This document shows positions 44,895-54,238 of a DNA stretch of 64,000 bases, piece after piece. This DNA comes from a bacterium (GTDB lineage Bacteria > Armatimonadota > UBA5829): NCBI GenBank assembly GCA_021371935.1, contig JAJFVF010000013.1, positions 1-64,000 on the forward strand, given 5' to 3'. A program made the position numbers and the translations under genes. The notes beneath the pieces were generated by a model. The model had not been told where the DNA came from, searched no databases, and saw nothing but the letters and a program-made list of their open reading frames with translations. How positions within the stretch are numbered: position 1 is the first letter of the stretch; each line of letters opens with the position of its first letter.

Positions 44895-45905
44895 ATGGAA
44901 CTATTCGGACGTGACAGAGCCGAGCTGGAGTCATATTGCAAACAGCTCGGCCATCCTACTTTCAGGGGCAGGCAGCTTACGGACTGGCTCTATAAAAAGG
45001 GCATTCGCACTTTTGACGAGATGACCAATCTGCCCGCAGCCCTGCGCGAACAGTTATCAGGTTCATGCACGATCTATCGCTCACATATACTGCGCCGGTC
45101 GAAGTCGTCCGACGGAACCACAAAGTTTTTGCTGGAACTCGCTGACGGTGAGACGATAGAGACAGTCCTACTGCCTTATGCGGATCGCCTGAGCGTGTGT
45201 GTGTCGAGCCAGGTCGGCTGTTCGGCGGGCTGCATGTTCTGCGCCACAGCCATGTGTGGGCTTATCAGAAACCTCACAGCCGGTGAAATTGTCGACCAGG
45301 TGCTCACACTGCAGGAGCAGGCCGCATCGAGGGTGACGCATGTCGTTTTCATGGGCATGGGCGAGCCGCTTATGAATATGCAAAATGTGCTCAGGGCTGT
45401 CCATCTGCTCAATGACGAGGTTGGGATATCCATGCGCAGACTCACCATATCCACTGTCGGTATCACGCCTGTCATCAGGAAACTTGCCGGGATGGACCTT
45501 CAACTCACACTTGCAATCTCACTGCATGCTCCCGATGATGATCTGCGCCAGAGTCTGATTCCACTGGCAAAAAAGTTTCCACTGCGTGACCTGATCGAAT
45601 CATGCAGGCAATATGTTGACCGAACCAGCCGCAGGATCACATTTGAATATCTGCTGATATCCGGCGTAAACGACAGCCCGTCGCATGCGGAAAGACTTGC
45701 AACTCTGCTCAAGGGGATGCTCTGTCATGTGAACCTGATCCCATATAATGAAGTCCCCGGCAAGCCATATAAAAAGCCGTCAAAGAAGTCGATTGCCGCG
45801 TTTCGTGAGGTGCTCGACAATAATGGCATCGACGTCACGCAGCGCATGGAGCGTGGGCATTCAGTGTCGGCCGCATGCGGCCAACTCCGTCGTTCCACAT
45901 TATAA
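44895..45905 (+). CDS. rlmN: RlmN radical SAM methyltransferase
   Basis: The 336-residue enzyme methylates C2 of adenosine in 23S rRNA (A2503) and some tRNAs. The radical SAM motif is CSAGCMFCATA. The reactive cysteines include the one in HSVSAACGQL near the C terminus. Other motifs are GMGEPLMN and SLHAPDD. I chose ATG at 44895 (MELFGRDRAEL); earlier codons run through the intergenic repeat. Confidence 0.96.
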   Translation: MELFGRDRAELESYCKQLGHPTFRGRQLTDWLYKKGIRTFDEMTNLPAALREQLSGSCTIYRSHILRRSKSSDGTTKFLLELADGETIETVLLPYADRLSVCVSSQVGCSAGCMFCATAMCGLIRNLTAGEIVDQVLTLQEQAASRVTHVVFMGMGEPLMNMQNVLRAVHLLNDEVGISMRRLTISTVGITPVIRKLAGMDLQLTLAISLHAPDDDLRQSLIPLAKKFPLRDLIESCRQYVDRTSRRITFEYLLISGVNDSPSHAERLATLLKGMLCHVNLIPYNEVPGKPYKKPSKKSIAAFREVLDNNGIDVTQRMERGHSVSAACGQLRRSTL

Positions 45906-45916
45906 AGCCGGATGAG

Positions 45917-46180
45917 CTATGCTGCCCGGCCGGCTGCAAGTTTTCTGATGTCAGCAGCGTCCCTGTCGGCTATGTTGCGAGACTGAGCATGTTCGAGATT
46001 GCGAGAGATGTAACGCAGCAGACAGCCCGGTGAACACAGGTCAAGGTCTATATTCGAGCAGAATAGCTCCTTATTCGATCCTGCATATCTGATTTCGATG
46101 CTCGACATTACAAGCCATGAGTCACCGTTAGTGGTCTGTTTCCCGCATTCCTCACACACTTTTACAGTGCGTATCGACAT
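45917..46180 (-). CDS. Small protein with zinc-ribbon-like cysteines
   Basis: The 87-residue protein has CEECGKQT near the N terminus and LDLCSPGCLLRY in the middle, a two-CxxC layout that could bind zinc, followed by a helical tail. The ATG at 46180 is chosen because AAAGGTGGG precedes it; the upstream GTG overlaps that site. I do not recognise a family. It converges with rlmN, eleven bases apart. Confidence 0.6.
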   Translation of the reverse strand: MSIRTVKVCEECGKQTTNGDSWLVMSSIEIRYAGSNKELFCSNIDLDLCSPGCLLRYISRNLEHAQSRNIADRDAADIRKLAAGRAA

Positions 46181-46336
46181 ATTTATGCCCACCTTTCAAT
46201 AAGCGCTAGCTCTATAATACCCATAAAGAATCGCACTAATCTTATTTTCTAAAAACCCGGTAATATAGTCGATAAAACCATCCTATGGTACGAATCTGGC
46301 ATACATATCACGGGGCATGACAGGCAGGAGGGAAAT

Positions 46337-48193
46337 TTGCGCATATCACATATGCTCGTGTCGATTATGCTGCTGTCTGTGTCATCTCCGGTTTCGGCGT
46401 CTACCGCAACACCATTCAAATTCTTTACAAAGGGCAAGAATGTGCTGGTGTGGCAGCGCTTCGGTGACTGGTTGATGATTACCGAGGACCTCGCCGCCGG
46501 GCGAGTCTGTTATTACTACAGCTCCACCACACGCACAAAGCTCAACCTCAAAGAAGCCATGACTGGTGAATGGATTCCGCTCGGATCGGCAATCAAGTGG
46601 CTGGCATATGTCGATCATATCGATGGTCTCGATAGGCTGGTCTCGCATGATGTAGACAGTCAGGTCTGGCATATCACGAAATCAAGCACCTTGAACCAAG
46701 TGGGCTGCGGTATGGTGGGCAATATATGCTATTTTGGCGAATATCGAGATGATGCTATCAACGGCATTACACCGGTTGACCTCTATACCGTGGATGTAAG
46801 CAGTGGTGAGATATTGCTGATGTGCGCAAGCGACACCCAAAAGAGCCAGTTTGCACACGATGGCAATCTGCTGGTCTATAAGGCTCAATATCCGTCGGGG
46901 ATCACCGGTATATGCGGCAGATATTTCGGAGGCACGGGCGAGTTTTTGATCCGGCAGTGCGATGCATACGAGCCTTCGGTATGCGCCGACATGGTCGCTT
47001 GGGCGCAGCAGTCGGGCGATGATTGGCTGATTATGGGTATGGACTTATCTACCGGCGAGGTTAGGCAGGTCGCCCTCACTTCGGCTGACGACCCGCATCC
47101 CGAGGCAGGTCGCAACACAATATTCTGGCAAGATGCGCGCAATTACTCATCGACCGGGATCGATATATACGGCTATGACTGGCAGAGCGGTGAAGAGTTT
47201 GTGGTGACAAATGCAACCGGCGATCAATATAACCTGCGTGTGTGCGATGACCTGGTGACCTGGGTGTCCGGTCTGACCAACTATCAGATATTCTGGGGAG
47301 CTTGGCTGAAGCCGGCTGAAGAGATAAGTGACCTCAGAGCTGAGAGAATAAACGGCACAGATATAGATCTGGCATGGACTGCCATAGGCACGACCTCCAA
47401 CCCTGTGACATCATATGAGGTGCGTATTTCTGACCAGGCTGCAATTACCGATGATAACTGGGACCAGGCATCATCGGCATGCACTGTGGCGACCAGTGCC
47501 GACCCGGGCGCGGAGGTTAATGCCTCCTTCAGCGTTACTGAATATGGCGTGTATTATGCCGCCGTCAGAGCGGAGTTCACGACCGGTGAGCATTCGTCCG
47601 TATCTAATTGTATAATGCTGGCTGCATCAGCCGGTTCGGCCGATGTCCTAAAGTATCAACAGGGCGCATATATAGGATTTTCCGGCACCGTGACTGGCGT
47701 AAGCCCGGATAACAGCTTCTATCTTCAACATGACGGCGGTGTGCTCTGCGTGCGTGTTGTCCCGGCTGCGGGGCAGTCGAGCGCAGCGGTTGGCGAGATT
47801 GTCACAGCAACCGGCATTCTGGGACAGGACGAACGATATTATGGACCCGTGATATGGCGCGCAGCTATTACGGGGCAGACAAGCGGCGGCAGTGTGCGCA
47901 GGTTTGCTATGAGCAACAAGTCGCTTGGCGGATGCAATGCGGATTTGACCGGCGCATCCAACATTTGGCTGCCCGTGAGGGTCTGGGGCAGGGTATCCGG
48001 GCTGTCTGCGAGCAGCGGCTGTTCGTTTGTGATATCGGACGGCTCACTGGCTGGTGGAGTGCAGGTGGTCTCTCCATTCGCGGCGCCGTCGGATTTGGCG
48101 GATGGAGCGATGGTGTGCGTGAATGGAATTTGCACGGTATCTCGCTTGGACGGCCGCATAGTGGAGGTTGTGCAGGAAGAATCGACCAAATGA
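46337..48193 (+). CDS. Secreted beta-propeller/FN3 protein with C-terminal OB-like module
   Basis: The 618-residue product has a signal peptide ending near VSAS. A TolB-like propeller follows to about residue 325 (repeats with DVDSQVWHIT, NLLVYKAQYP and NTIFWQDARNYSSTGIDIYGYD). A fibronectin type III-like domain spans about 330-430. The last 190 residues form two OB-like units: SGTVTGVSPDNSFYLQ to ATGILG, then NKSLGGC to VVEVVQE. This last module also ends the giant protein at 49295. The start is TTG at 46337, directly after AGGAGGG. Function unknown; probably a cell-surface or secreted binding protein. Confidence 0.75.
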   Translation: MRISHMLVSIMLLSVSSPVSASTATPFKFFTKGKNVLVWQRFGDWLMITEDLAAGRVCYYYSSTTRTKLNLKEAMTGEWIPLGSAIKWLAYVDHIDGLDRLVSHDVDSQVWHITKSSTLNQVGCGMVGNICYFGEYRDDAINGITPVDLYTVDVSSGEILLMCASDTQKSQFAHDGNLLVYKAQYPSGITGICGRYFGGTGEFLIRQCDAYEPSVCADMVAWAQQSGDDWLIMGMDLSTGEVRQVALTSADDPHPEAGRNTIFWQDARNYSSTGIDIYGYDWQSGEEFVVTNATGDQYNLRVCDDLVTWVSGLTNYQIFWGAWLKPAEEISDLRAERINGTDIDLAWTAIGTTSNPVTSYEVRISDQAAITDDNWDQASSACTVATSADPGAEVNASFSVTEYGVYYAAVRAEFTTGEHSSVSNCIMLAASAGSADVLKYQQGAYIGFSGTVTGVSPDNSFYLQHDGGVLCVRVVPAAGQSSAAVGEIVTATGILGQDERYYGPVIWRAAITGQTSGGSVRRFAMSNKSLGGCNADLTGASNIWLPVRVWGRVSGLSASSGCSFVISDGSLAGGVQVVSPFAAPSDLADGAMVCVNGICTVSRLDGRIVEVVQEESTK

Positions 48194-48203
48194 GAATCCC
48201 GGA

Positions 48204-48959
48204 CTAAAACGGCCACAGACTGAACTTTGGTTCGCTGCTGTTTTTGCCTATCTCGATCAGCTCCGGCACAGTCACGAAACGATAGCCTTTCTTCTTTAAT
48301 CCCTCTATTATCAGAGGCGTGGCTGCGACATCTTTCCACCTGCTGGGAAATGATCCGTCGTGCGCGAGTATTACGGTTCCCGGGCGAATATGTTGAATCA
48401 CACGCTTCGCCATCGCTTCAGGGGTCGGCGCGTCATGATGATCCGCACATACAGTCCAGAGCACGGTCCGATAGCCTTCTTCTTCGGCTATACTGAAGAC
48501 CATGCCATCGATCATACCGCGCGGCGGCCTGAACAAAAGCGCCCGCTTGCCAGTCATCTGCTCGATCACATCCTCGCATTTTTCGAGCTCTTTGATCACC
48601 TGGGCCTGAGTGTCAACTTCAATATTGTGAGGATGAGTATATGTGTGGTTCGCGATCACATCGCCCTGTTCGAGCACATCCTGAACGACATCGGGATATT
48701 TTTGCATGTCACTGCCGATCATAAAAAATGTGGCCTTCACGTTATACTTTTTCAAAATAGCCAGTATCTCGGGAGTATACTTAGGGTGAGGTCCATCATC
48801 ATATGTGAGCGCACAGACTTTCTCTTTTGTCGGGACACGATATATGACCTCACCACGCCACGACTGCGTGCGCACTTCTTTATGCGCGGTCGATATCACC
48901 AGAAGCACTATCAGAACAAGCTCGAAGACAGTGCGATATGTGCCGATATTCTTTTTCAT
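48204..48959 (-). CDS. NodB-type polysaccharide deacetylase
   Basis: The 251-residue protein has an N-terminal membrane anchor (about 9-25) and a carbohydrate esterase 4 domain. The motifs are TYDDGPHPKYT, NHTYTHPHN, FRPPRGMIDG and VILAHDGS. The metal His-His-Asp triad and the catalytic Asp are all kept. The target is probably murein or an exopolysaccharide. I chose ATG at 48959 with GAGGGG upstream. It converges on the propeller gene, ten bases apart. Confidence 0.92.
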   Translation of the reverse strand: MKKNIGTYRTVFELVLIVLLVISTAHKEVRTQSWRGEVIYRVPTKEKVCALTYDDGPHPKYTPEILAILKKYNVKATFFMIGSDMQKYPDVVQDVLEQGDVIANHTYTHPHNIEVDTQAQVIKELEKCEDVIEQMTGKRALLFRPPRGMIDGMVFSIAEEEGYRTVLWTVCADHHDAPTPEAMAKRVIQHIRPGTVILAHDGSFPSRWKDVAATPLIIEGLKKKGYRFVTVPELIEIGKNSSEPKFSLWPF

Positions 48960-49160
48960 TTGCCCCTCGTCATACAAATCAATTACGTCGACCGTATAGT
49001 ATAACACACCTATCACGCCGCATGACCATTTCGATGAAAACAATCCAGGGTTAAACGCACGAGTAACGAAAATACGAACAAACAGGTAGGTGACCGCCTT
49101 AAAGCCAAAATGGGGTAGGGATTCGGAGATCGTAGAAATATCTCTTCCTGAAAACATAGA

Positions 49161-49193
49161 AAAACGGCACGAGAAGCATCCTCGCGCCGTTTT
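49161..49193 (-). terminator. Bidirectional-type terminator after the giant beta-helix gene
   Basis: aaaacggcacgag (49161-49173) pairs with ctcgcgccgtttt (49181-49193) with a single G-T pair. It lies 100 bases beyond the gene's stop. The 335-base gap 48960-49294 otherwise holds repeat copy D and no gene. Confidence 0.7.
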
Positions 49194-49194
49194 A

Positions 49195-49271
49195 GTCTGC
49201 ATTATTCACGAGAAGCGTGAATAATGCTCTCGGAGACCCGGATTATGCGCTTCACGCATAAATCCGGGCTA
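49195..49271. repeat. Two-hairpin palindromic repeat, copy D
   Basis: attattcacg/cgtgaataat (hairpin two), spacer gctctcggaga, then cccggattatgcg/cgcataaatccggg (hairpin one). It is the reverse complement of copy B at 23382, nearly base for base. Confidence 0.85.
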
Positions 49272-49294
49272 GATCATTTACCCGCCGGAGGCTT

Positions 49295-52200
49295 TCACTG
49301 CGGGTAGTATGTCAGGTCCGATCTCGTTCTCGACCTGACAGCTCTGAGTGTCGAACCGCTGTCATTCGACACAATAGTCGATATCCCGGTCACGACAGCC
49401 GTCTTTCCGATCTCCGGGTCAAGCGCATCATCAGGCAGATACACCCTCACATCGTTTAGAGACCCATCATTTATCAACATATATGGGCGCGCCTCATTGA
49501 TGAACTCTTTCACCGTTCCCCATGTGGTTACCAGCAGCCCTATGTTGTTTAGCCCGCTTGCCGACTTCCACTGTTTTACGCTTTTGCCGTCGGGACCAGT
49601 AACAATCTCCCAGCCCCATACACCCGTTTGACCCTCGAATGAGCCGCCACCGAGCGCCGAATTGCTTATGCACAGCGGTTTGAGTTCTCCGGCCGCGGCT
49701 TTCAATAGAGTGACCTTCGGGTTCATGATCTCACGCTCTATGCCGGTGGTGGTCATCACTCCTTCGACTTTCACCATCTGACCCACACTGACAGTCGGCG
49801 AGTATGTCCGCACTTTAATTCCCGATATGCGGTCGAGTTCCTGCACATAGAACCCATCATCGAATACGGCAGTCACCACCACGCCGGAGACTTCCACGAG
49901 CACTCCATTACCGAGTTTCTTGGCTTCGCTGATGCTCACGGGCGGGTCTTCTTCCTGGAATGCACCCATATTCGGAGAGCCGTCAGCCGGATCACCCGCT
50001 CCAATAAGCGGCGAAGCAGCATCAAGCCTGTAATTGCAGGTGGACGGGTCCACAAACAGTGGATCGACCGCCAGGTTGGTCAATGGGCACTCTGGTATAG
50101 GAGATGCGCTGGTCGGGTCGGGAAGCCCGACGAACTGTGTTGCTGAGTTATTATAGAAGTCAGTATATGTGATATAGCACCATGGATCGGTCATTACCGG
50201 CTGGGTTCCAGTGGCGAATATCGCGCCGCCTCTTTGTGCTGCCACTGCATGTGCTGCCGTATTGAATGCGACTATGGAGTTTCTCAGCCTGAAGTTGGAA
50301 TCTGCGTCATATATTCCGCCTCCCTGGCCTGTCGCTCCATTAGCGGCATTGGAGACTATGGTGAGTTTGTTCATTGCGGCGTCGCAGCCATTGTCCAGAT
50401 ATATTCCGCCTCCTTTGCCGTTACCGGTACCGTCACCCAATGCAATATTTGGCATTATGGAACATCCGATCAGGCTCTCTACAATGATCGGAGCTGATTC
50501 ACGTGATGCAATCCCACCGCCGAAGAACGCTGTATTGTCCTCTATGCGCTCGGCGAATATAGTCGGCGCACCCTGTTCGGTATATATGCCGCCGCCATAA
50601 CCGGCATATGTGGCGACTCCGGTGGCTGTGTTGCCGTATATCGTGGTGTCTCCACTCAAGAGTGTTGCCGGAGGCGGAGTGATGCCGTCCCCTATGATCG
50701 CCGAGCTGTCATAGATGTATACTCCTCCGCCCAGAGCCGCTGTGTTTTCGTTGATTTGGCATGAAGATACATCAGCAAACTCTTTGTATATACTCACGCC
50801 TCCGCCCAGTTCGGCGTCACCATTTGTTACCGTAAATGCATCGAGCACACTGTGTGTGTTGTCATATGTAGTCTTGAGTGGCTCGGCAAGATATCTGTCC
50901 TGAGGCAGATGCGCTATTACAACAACGGAATCGAAGCCTCCACCATTAATCGTAGTCTGATTGGTGATCAGATCACGCAGCGGATACGGGCTTGGCACGT
51001 CAGTGGGTGAGACTGGAAAACCGGACCACCCGCCATATACAGCCACTCCATGCCAGATCATTATATTTTCATAGTAAGTCTGACCTGCCGGACCGCCTCG
51101 CACCCAGACAACGTAGTTCTGCGTCCAACCAGTCTGGTTATGACTGTCCGCCGCATCAATGGCTTCCTGTATTGTCTTGAATGCCGTGGCCCATGTTGTG
51201 CCGTCACCGCTGGATACGACAGTGCCGTCTACATAGTAAGCAAGAGGTGATGCTCCGGTCGAAAGTGGCGTATCGACATCTCCGATTCCATCCCCGTTGG
51301 AGTCGGTTTGAGTTGGGTTCGAGGTGGTCGGAGCATTATCGAATATGTCGGATATGCCGTCCGCATCCGTGTCCGGAAGGTTGAACACAAGTGGCTGCGG
51401 ATCGACGATATCCGCACCACCATCATTGTCGGTATCGTGAAATTCGTCAGCGCCTATGTCTATGGTCCCATTGATTATTCTGGTCTCGCCGTCAATGTCA
51501 TATGTGCCCGCTGCTGCAGTATTGTAGCCCGCATCCTTTGCCGGTGAACCGTATGTGATATGAAAGTCACCTGCGTATTTGTCGTAGTACTGCGGGTCTT
51601 TCATTATATTGAAGTCTTTATTGAGCGCTGGGTTAGTGCTATAGAATGGAAAGCTAAACCCGAATATATCGCCGCCCGCATTATGCCAGAGCAGGTTATA
51701 GTTGAAGTTGACTGTCATTCCTTCATTTACGACCGCCGTTCCCCGCGATTGGGAGATGATGTTGTTGAGAACAATGGCCGGTCCTGAACCGGAAAGGTAT
51801 ATAGCTGCGCCAAGACCATACGGCCGGTCAGTGTCAGTGACCAGACCGGCGTTGGGCGTAACAGAATTGCCGTAGAATGTATTGTTGATGATATTGGGAA
51901 TGCCGGGGTTCTCAAAAGCTATCGCACCGCCGTAGGATGTCTCAGTGTCACCCGCGCCATGAGCACCGCAGTCGTAGAATATGTTGTCCTTTATCTGCGC
52001 ATTTACGCCCTTAATATATATTGCACCTCCATAGGACTGACACATCGTAACATTGCCGACTCTTGAGTTGCAATAGGTAAATTTGGAACGCTGGACCGTG
52101 ACACTAGTGCCGCCTTCGGCATATATGGCACCGCCTTGCGTAATGCCCGGGTCTACTGTATATATCTGGGCATTATCTCCCCAGAAAATGCAATCCGCAA

Positions 52201-52837
52201 CTATGAGAGTAGCTCCATTTGTATAGATTGCGCCTCCATATGCTCCAGGGTTACCTGCCGAGTCTGCCGCAGATTCATTTGAGAACTCAGTATTGCTGAC
52301 CGACAAGTAACCGTCCTGTGCATAAATACCGGCACCGTAATGCGATGTAGTGTTATTGAATATACAGTTCGCCACTATCAGGCTGGTGCCGTCAGTCGTT
52401 TTTATTCCTCCGCCCAGCAGTGCAGCGCCATTTTCAATCGTGAAGCCGTCAATACGGTTCGTGCCGGATGTCGTAAAGATACTTGTTGTGGAGACAAGTG
52501 GTTGCACGACCGTCGGCGGGCTAAACACACGGTCATCGAGATTGAACGTTGCAGGGTCTTCCGTGCCGTCAAACCCTCCATAGATCAGCACACCTGTAGG
52601 AACTGTGATGTTCTCCACATATGCGGTTACCAAAACAGTATTTTTCTCGACCCACACTGTAAGGTCGGGCTGTGAAGCGGCGAGAGTGGCGCCCGCTTGG
52701 ATAGTACGTTTTGCCTGCGCCCAGCTTAAGCCCGTGTTTCCGTCATTGCCTGTTGTTGAGACGAAGACGACCGCAAAAGAGGGCGTCCAGCATAAGAGAA
52801 TCAGAGCTGAGAGAATAAGGCGTACATATGTTTTCAT
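49295..52837 (-). CDS. Giant secreted beta-helix protein with TSP3-like linker and OB-like tail
   Basis: The 1180-residue product has a signal peptide (to about residue 22). Two right-handed parallel beta-helix domains, about 25-465 and 540-985, are rich in GGGIY or YGGAIY turns and NNTA/N-ladder positions. Between them lies a thrombospondin type 3-like, calcium-binding Asp-rich stretch (DTDNDGGADIVDPQP and DTDADGISDIFDNAP). The last 190 residues form two OB-like units sharing SALGGG, GLNNIGLLVTTWGTV and INDGSLNDVRV with the protein at 46337. Each helix begins with VSTTGNDGNTGLSWAQAKRTIQ-type or GDGTTWATAFKTIQEAI sequence, so it looks like an internal duplication. Likely an adhesin or polysaccharide-binding surface protein. 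Confidence 0.8.
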   Translation of the reverse strand: MKTYVRLILSALILLCWTPSFAVVFVSTTGNDGNTGLSWAQAKRTIQAGATLAASQPDLTVWVEKNTVLVTAYVENITVPTGVLIYGGFDGTEDPATFNLDDRVFSPPTVVQPLVSTTSIFTTSGTNRIDGFTIENGAALLGGGIKTTDGTSLIVANCIFNNTTSHYGAGIYAQDGYLSVSNTEFSNESAADSAGNPGAYGGAIYTNGATLIVADCIFWGDNAQIYTVDPGITQGGAIYAEGGTSVTVQRSKFTYCNSRVGNVTMCQSYGGAIYIKGVNAQIKDNIFYDCGAHGAGDTETSYGGAIAFENPGIPNIINNTFYGNSVTPNAGLVTDTDRPYGLGAAIYLSGSGPAIVLNNIISQSRGTAVVNEGMTVNFNYNLLWHNAGGDIFGFSFPFYSTNPALNKDFNIMKDPQYYDKYAGDFHITYGSPAKDAGYNTAAAGTYDIDGETRIINGTIDIGADEFHDTDNDGGADIVDPQPLVFNLPDTDADGISDIFDNAPTTSNPTQTDSNGDGIGDVDTPLSTGASPLAYYVDGTVVSSGDGTTWATAFKTIQEAIDAADSHNQTGWTQNYVVWVRGGPAGQTYYENIMIWHGVAVYGGWSGFPVSPTDVPSPYPLRDLITNQTTINGGGFDSVVVIAHLPQDRYLAEPLKTTYDNTHSVLDAFTVTNGDAELGGGVSIYKEFADVSSCQINENTAALGGGVYIYDSSAIIGDGITPPPATLLSGDTTIYGNTATGVATYAGYGGGIYTEQGAPTIFAERIEDNTAFFGGGIASRESAPIIVESLIGCSIMPNIALGDGTGNGKGGGIYLDNGCDAAMNKLTIVSNAANGATGQGGGIYDADSNFRLRNSIVAFNTAAHAVAAQRGGAIFATGTQPVMTDPWCYITYTDFYNNSATQFVGLPDPTSASPIPECPLTNLAVDPLFVDPSTCNYRLDAASPLIGAGDPADGSPNMGAFQEEDPPVSISEAKKLGNGVLVEVSGVVVTAVFDDGFYVQELDRISGIKVRTYSPTVSVGQMVKVEGVMTTTGIEREIMNPKVTLLKAAAGELKPLCISNSALGGGSFEGQTGVWGWEIVTGPDGKSVKQWKSASGLNNIGLLVTTWGTVKEFINEARPYMLINDGSLNDVRVYLPDDALDPEIGKTAVVTGISTIVSNDSGSTLRAVRSRTRSDLTYYPQ

Positions 52838-53206
52838 CCTTTTCCTCCTCCAAAATTACCAATAAGCGGCCCAAAAACCGAAAACCAAGCCGCCTGCCGA
52901 CTGGTGACATGCCAAATGCTATGTATTGTGGCTTTATGTGCCTGCATTCTTGAGCAATTAGTGATTAGCAGGCATCTATATTGGTAACACCATACCCAGA
53001 ATGCTATGGTCAGATAAACATGATGTTTTGTTGTTGACACATAATGTGTGCTCGGTGTGCATTCTGTCATTTATAGCGCAGCATGTAGCACAGGGAATTT
53101 TGCCGATCATTGGTTCATCTTTACGCTTTTGGTTATCTGGTGCGATAAGCGAGTGGCGAGTATAGGGTGTAGGGCATGAACCGCTTGTGCTATGTGTTCG
53201 ATCCCA

Positions 53207-53359
53207 GTCATTCCGAGGAGGAACGACGAGGAATCTGCTGTGAACCATAGTATTTGTCAAACCTGATAAGTTTTCAAAAGCAGATTCCTCACTAATCCGA
53301 ATTGCAGCTACATCTTTACAAATAAAATTCTGCAATTCGGATTACAAGTTCGGAATGAC
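53207..53359. repeat. Nested inverted-repeat (MITE-like) element
   Basis: The ends gtcattccga (53207-53216) and tcggaatgac (53350-53359) are perfect 10-base inverted repeats. Inside are aatctgct/agcagatt, and aatccgaattgcag paired with ctgcaattcggatt (53294-53343). The 153-base whole folds into a long branched hairpin. It is the main feature of the 618-base gap 52838-53455; the left part of that gap shows no gene. Confidence 0.7.
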
Positions 53360-53390
53360 AGTGTACAAACACTCTTCATTCTATTGGCAG

Positions 53391-53420
53391 TTGACACTCC
53401 CACGCTTGTGCATCTATAAT
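53391..53420 (+). promoter_or_regulatory. Promoter of the hexapeptide acyltransferase gene
   Basis: TTGACA (53391-53396) and TATAAT (53415-53420), spacer 18, lie 36 bases upstream of the ATG. Confidence 0.75.
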
Positions 53421-53455
53421 TTCCCCAAGAGAGATGGATAGAAGAGGAGCTGGGA

Positions 53456-54190
53456 ATGCTTAAAGCACAGGACTTTTTCGATCTCGAAGATTTTGAGTTC
53501 AAATCGTTGTTTGATAACTGTGAGTATGTATGGGAAGCACTTTCGAGAGTCGGCAGGATAGCACTTGAACATATCATGAGCGTCGATGGCGACAACACGA
53601 TCCTCGGCAGGGTGATGAGCGGTGCATATGTGGACGATCGAAATGCTGTTGTGATAGGCGAGGGGACGGTGGTCGAGACCGGAGCTTTCGTACAGGGTCC
53701 GGCTATCATAGGTAAAAACTGCCAGATCCGCCATGGTGCCTATATTCGCGGCGACGTCATTATAGGAAACAACTGTATCGTGGGCCACGCATCCGAGTTG
53801 AAAAACGCGATTATGTTTGACTATTCGCAGTGCCCGCATTTTGCGTATGTCGGTGACAGCATCCTCGGCAAAAGGGTTAATCTGGGTGCCGGGACAGTGC
53901 TTTCCAACCTGCCCGTGGTAAGTGTAAAGGATATGGAGACCGGCAAACGACCTTCAATCAAGGTCGAAATAGATGGAAAAGTATATGATACCGGTTTGGC
54001 CAAGTTCGGAGCTATAATCGGCGACGGCACCCAGACGGGCTGTAATGTAGTGACGAACCCTGCCTGCCTGATAGGCAGAAACAACCTCATATATCCGAAT
54101 GTCTCACTCAAAAAAGGCTATTATCCTGAGGGCAAGATAATCAAGCTTCAGCAGGACTTGGTTATGGTTGACAGAGAGATGAAGTGCTGA
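53456..54190 (+). CDS. Left-handed beta-helix acyltransferase, GlmU C-terminal-like
   Basis: The 244-residue protein has a helical N terminus of about 45 residues and then hexapeptide repeats (AVVIGEGTVVETGAFVQGPAIIGKNC) forming a left-handed beta helix. HFAYVGDSILGKRVNLGAGTVLSN resembles the GlmU acetyltransferase site, and GDGTQTGCNVVTNPACLIG resembles its final coil. The nucleotidyltransferase half of GlmU is missing. It probably acetylates a sugar or sugar phosphate; the substrate is unknown. The ATG has GAGGAG upstream and its own promoter. Confidence 0.8.
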   Translation: MLKAQDFFDLEDFEFKSLFDNCEYVWEALSRVGRIALEHIMSVDGDNTILGRVMSGAYVDDRNAVVIGEGTVVETGAFVQGPAIIGKNCQIRHGAYIRGDVIIGNNCIVGHASELKNAIMFDYSQCPHFAYVGDSILGKRVNLGAGTVLSNLPVVSVKDMETGKRPSIKVEIDGKVYDTGLAKFGAIIGDGTQTGCNVVTNPACLIGRNNLIYPNVSLKKGYYPEGKIIKLQQDLVMVDREMKC

Positions 54191-54238
54191 GCAACTAGGA
54201 TGCCTTAGAGCATTGTTACAAGAAAAAGGGGTGCCACT

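Noticed and set aside
48960-49202. N-terminal extension of the polysaccharide deacetylase
   Set aside because: It runs into the terminator and repeat copy D; the ATG at 48959 has a clear ribosome site and signal anchor.
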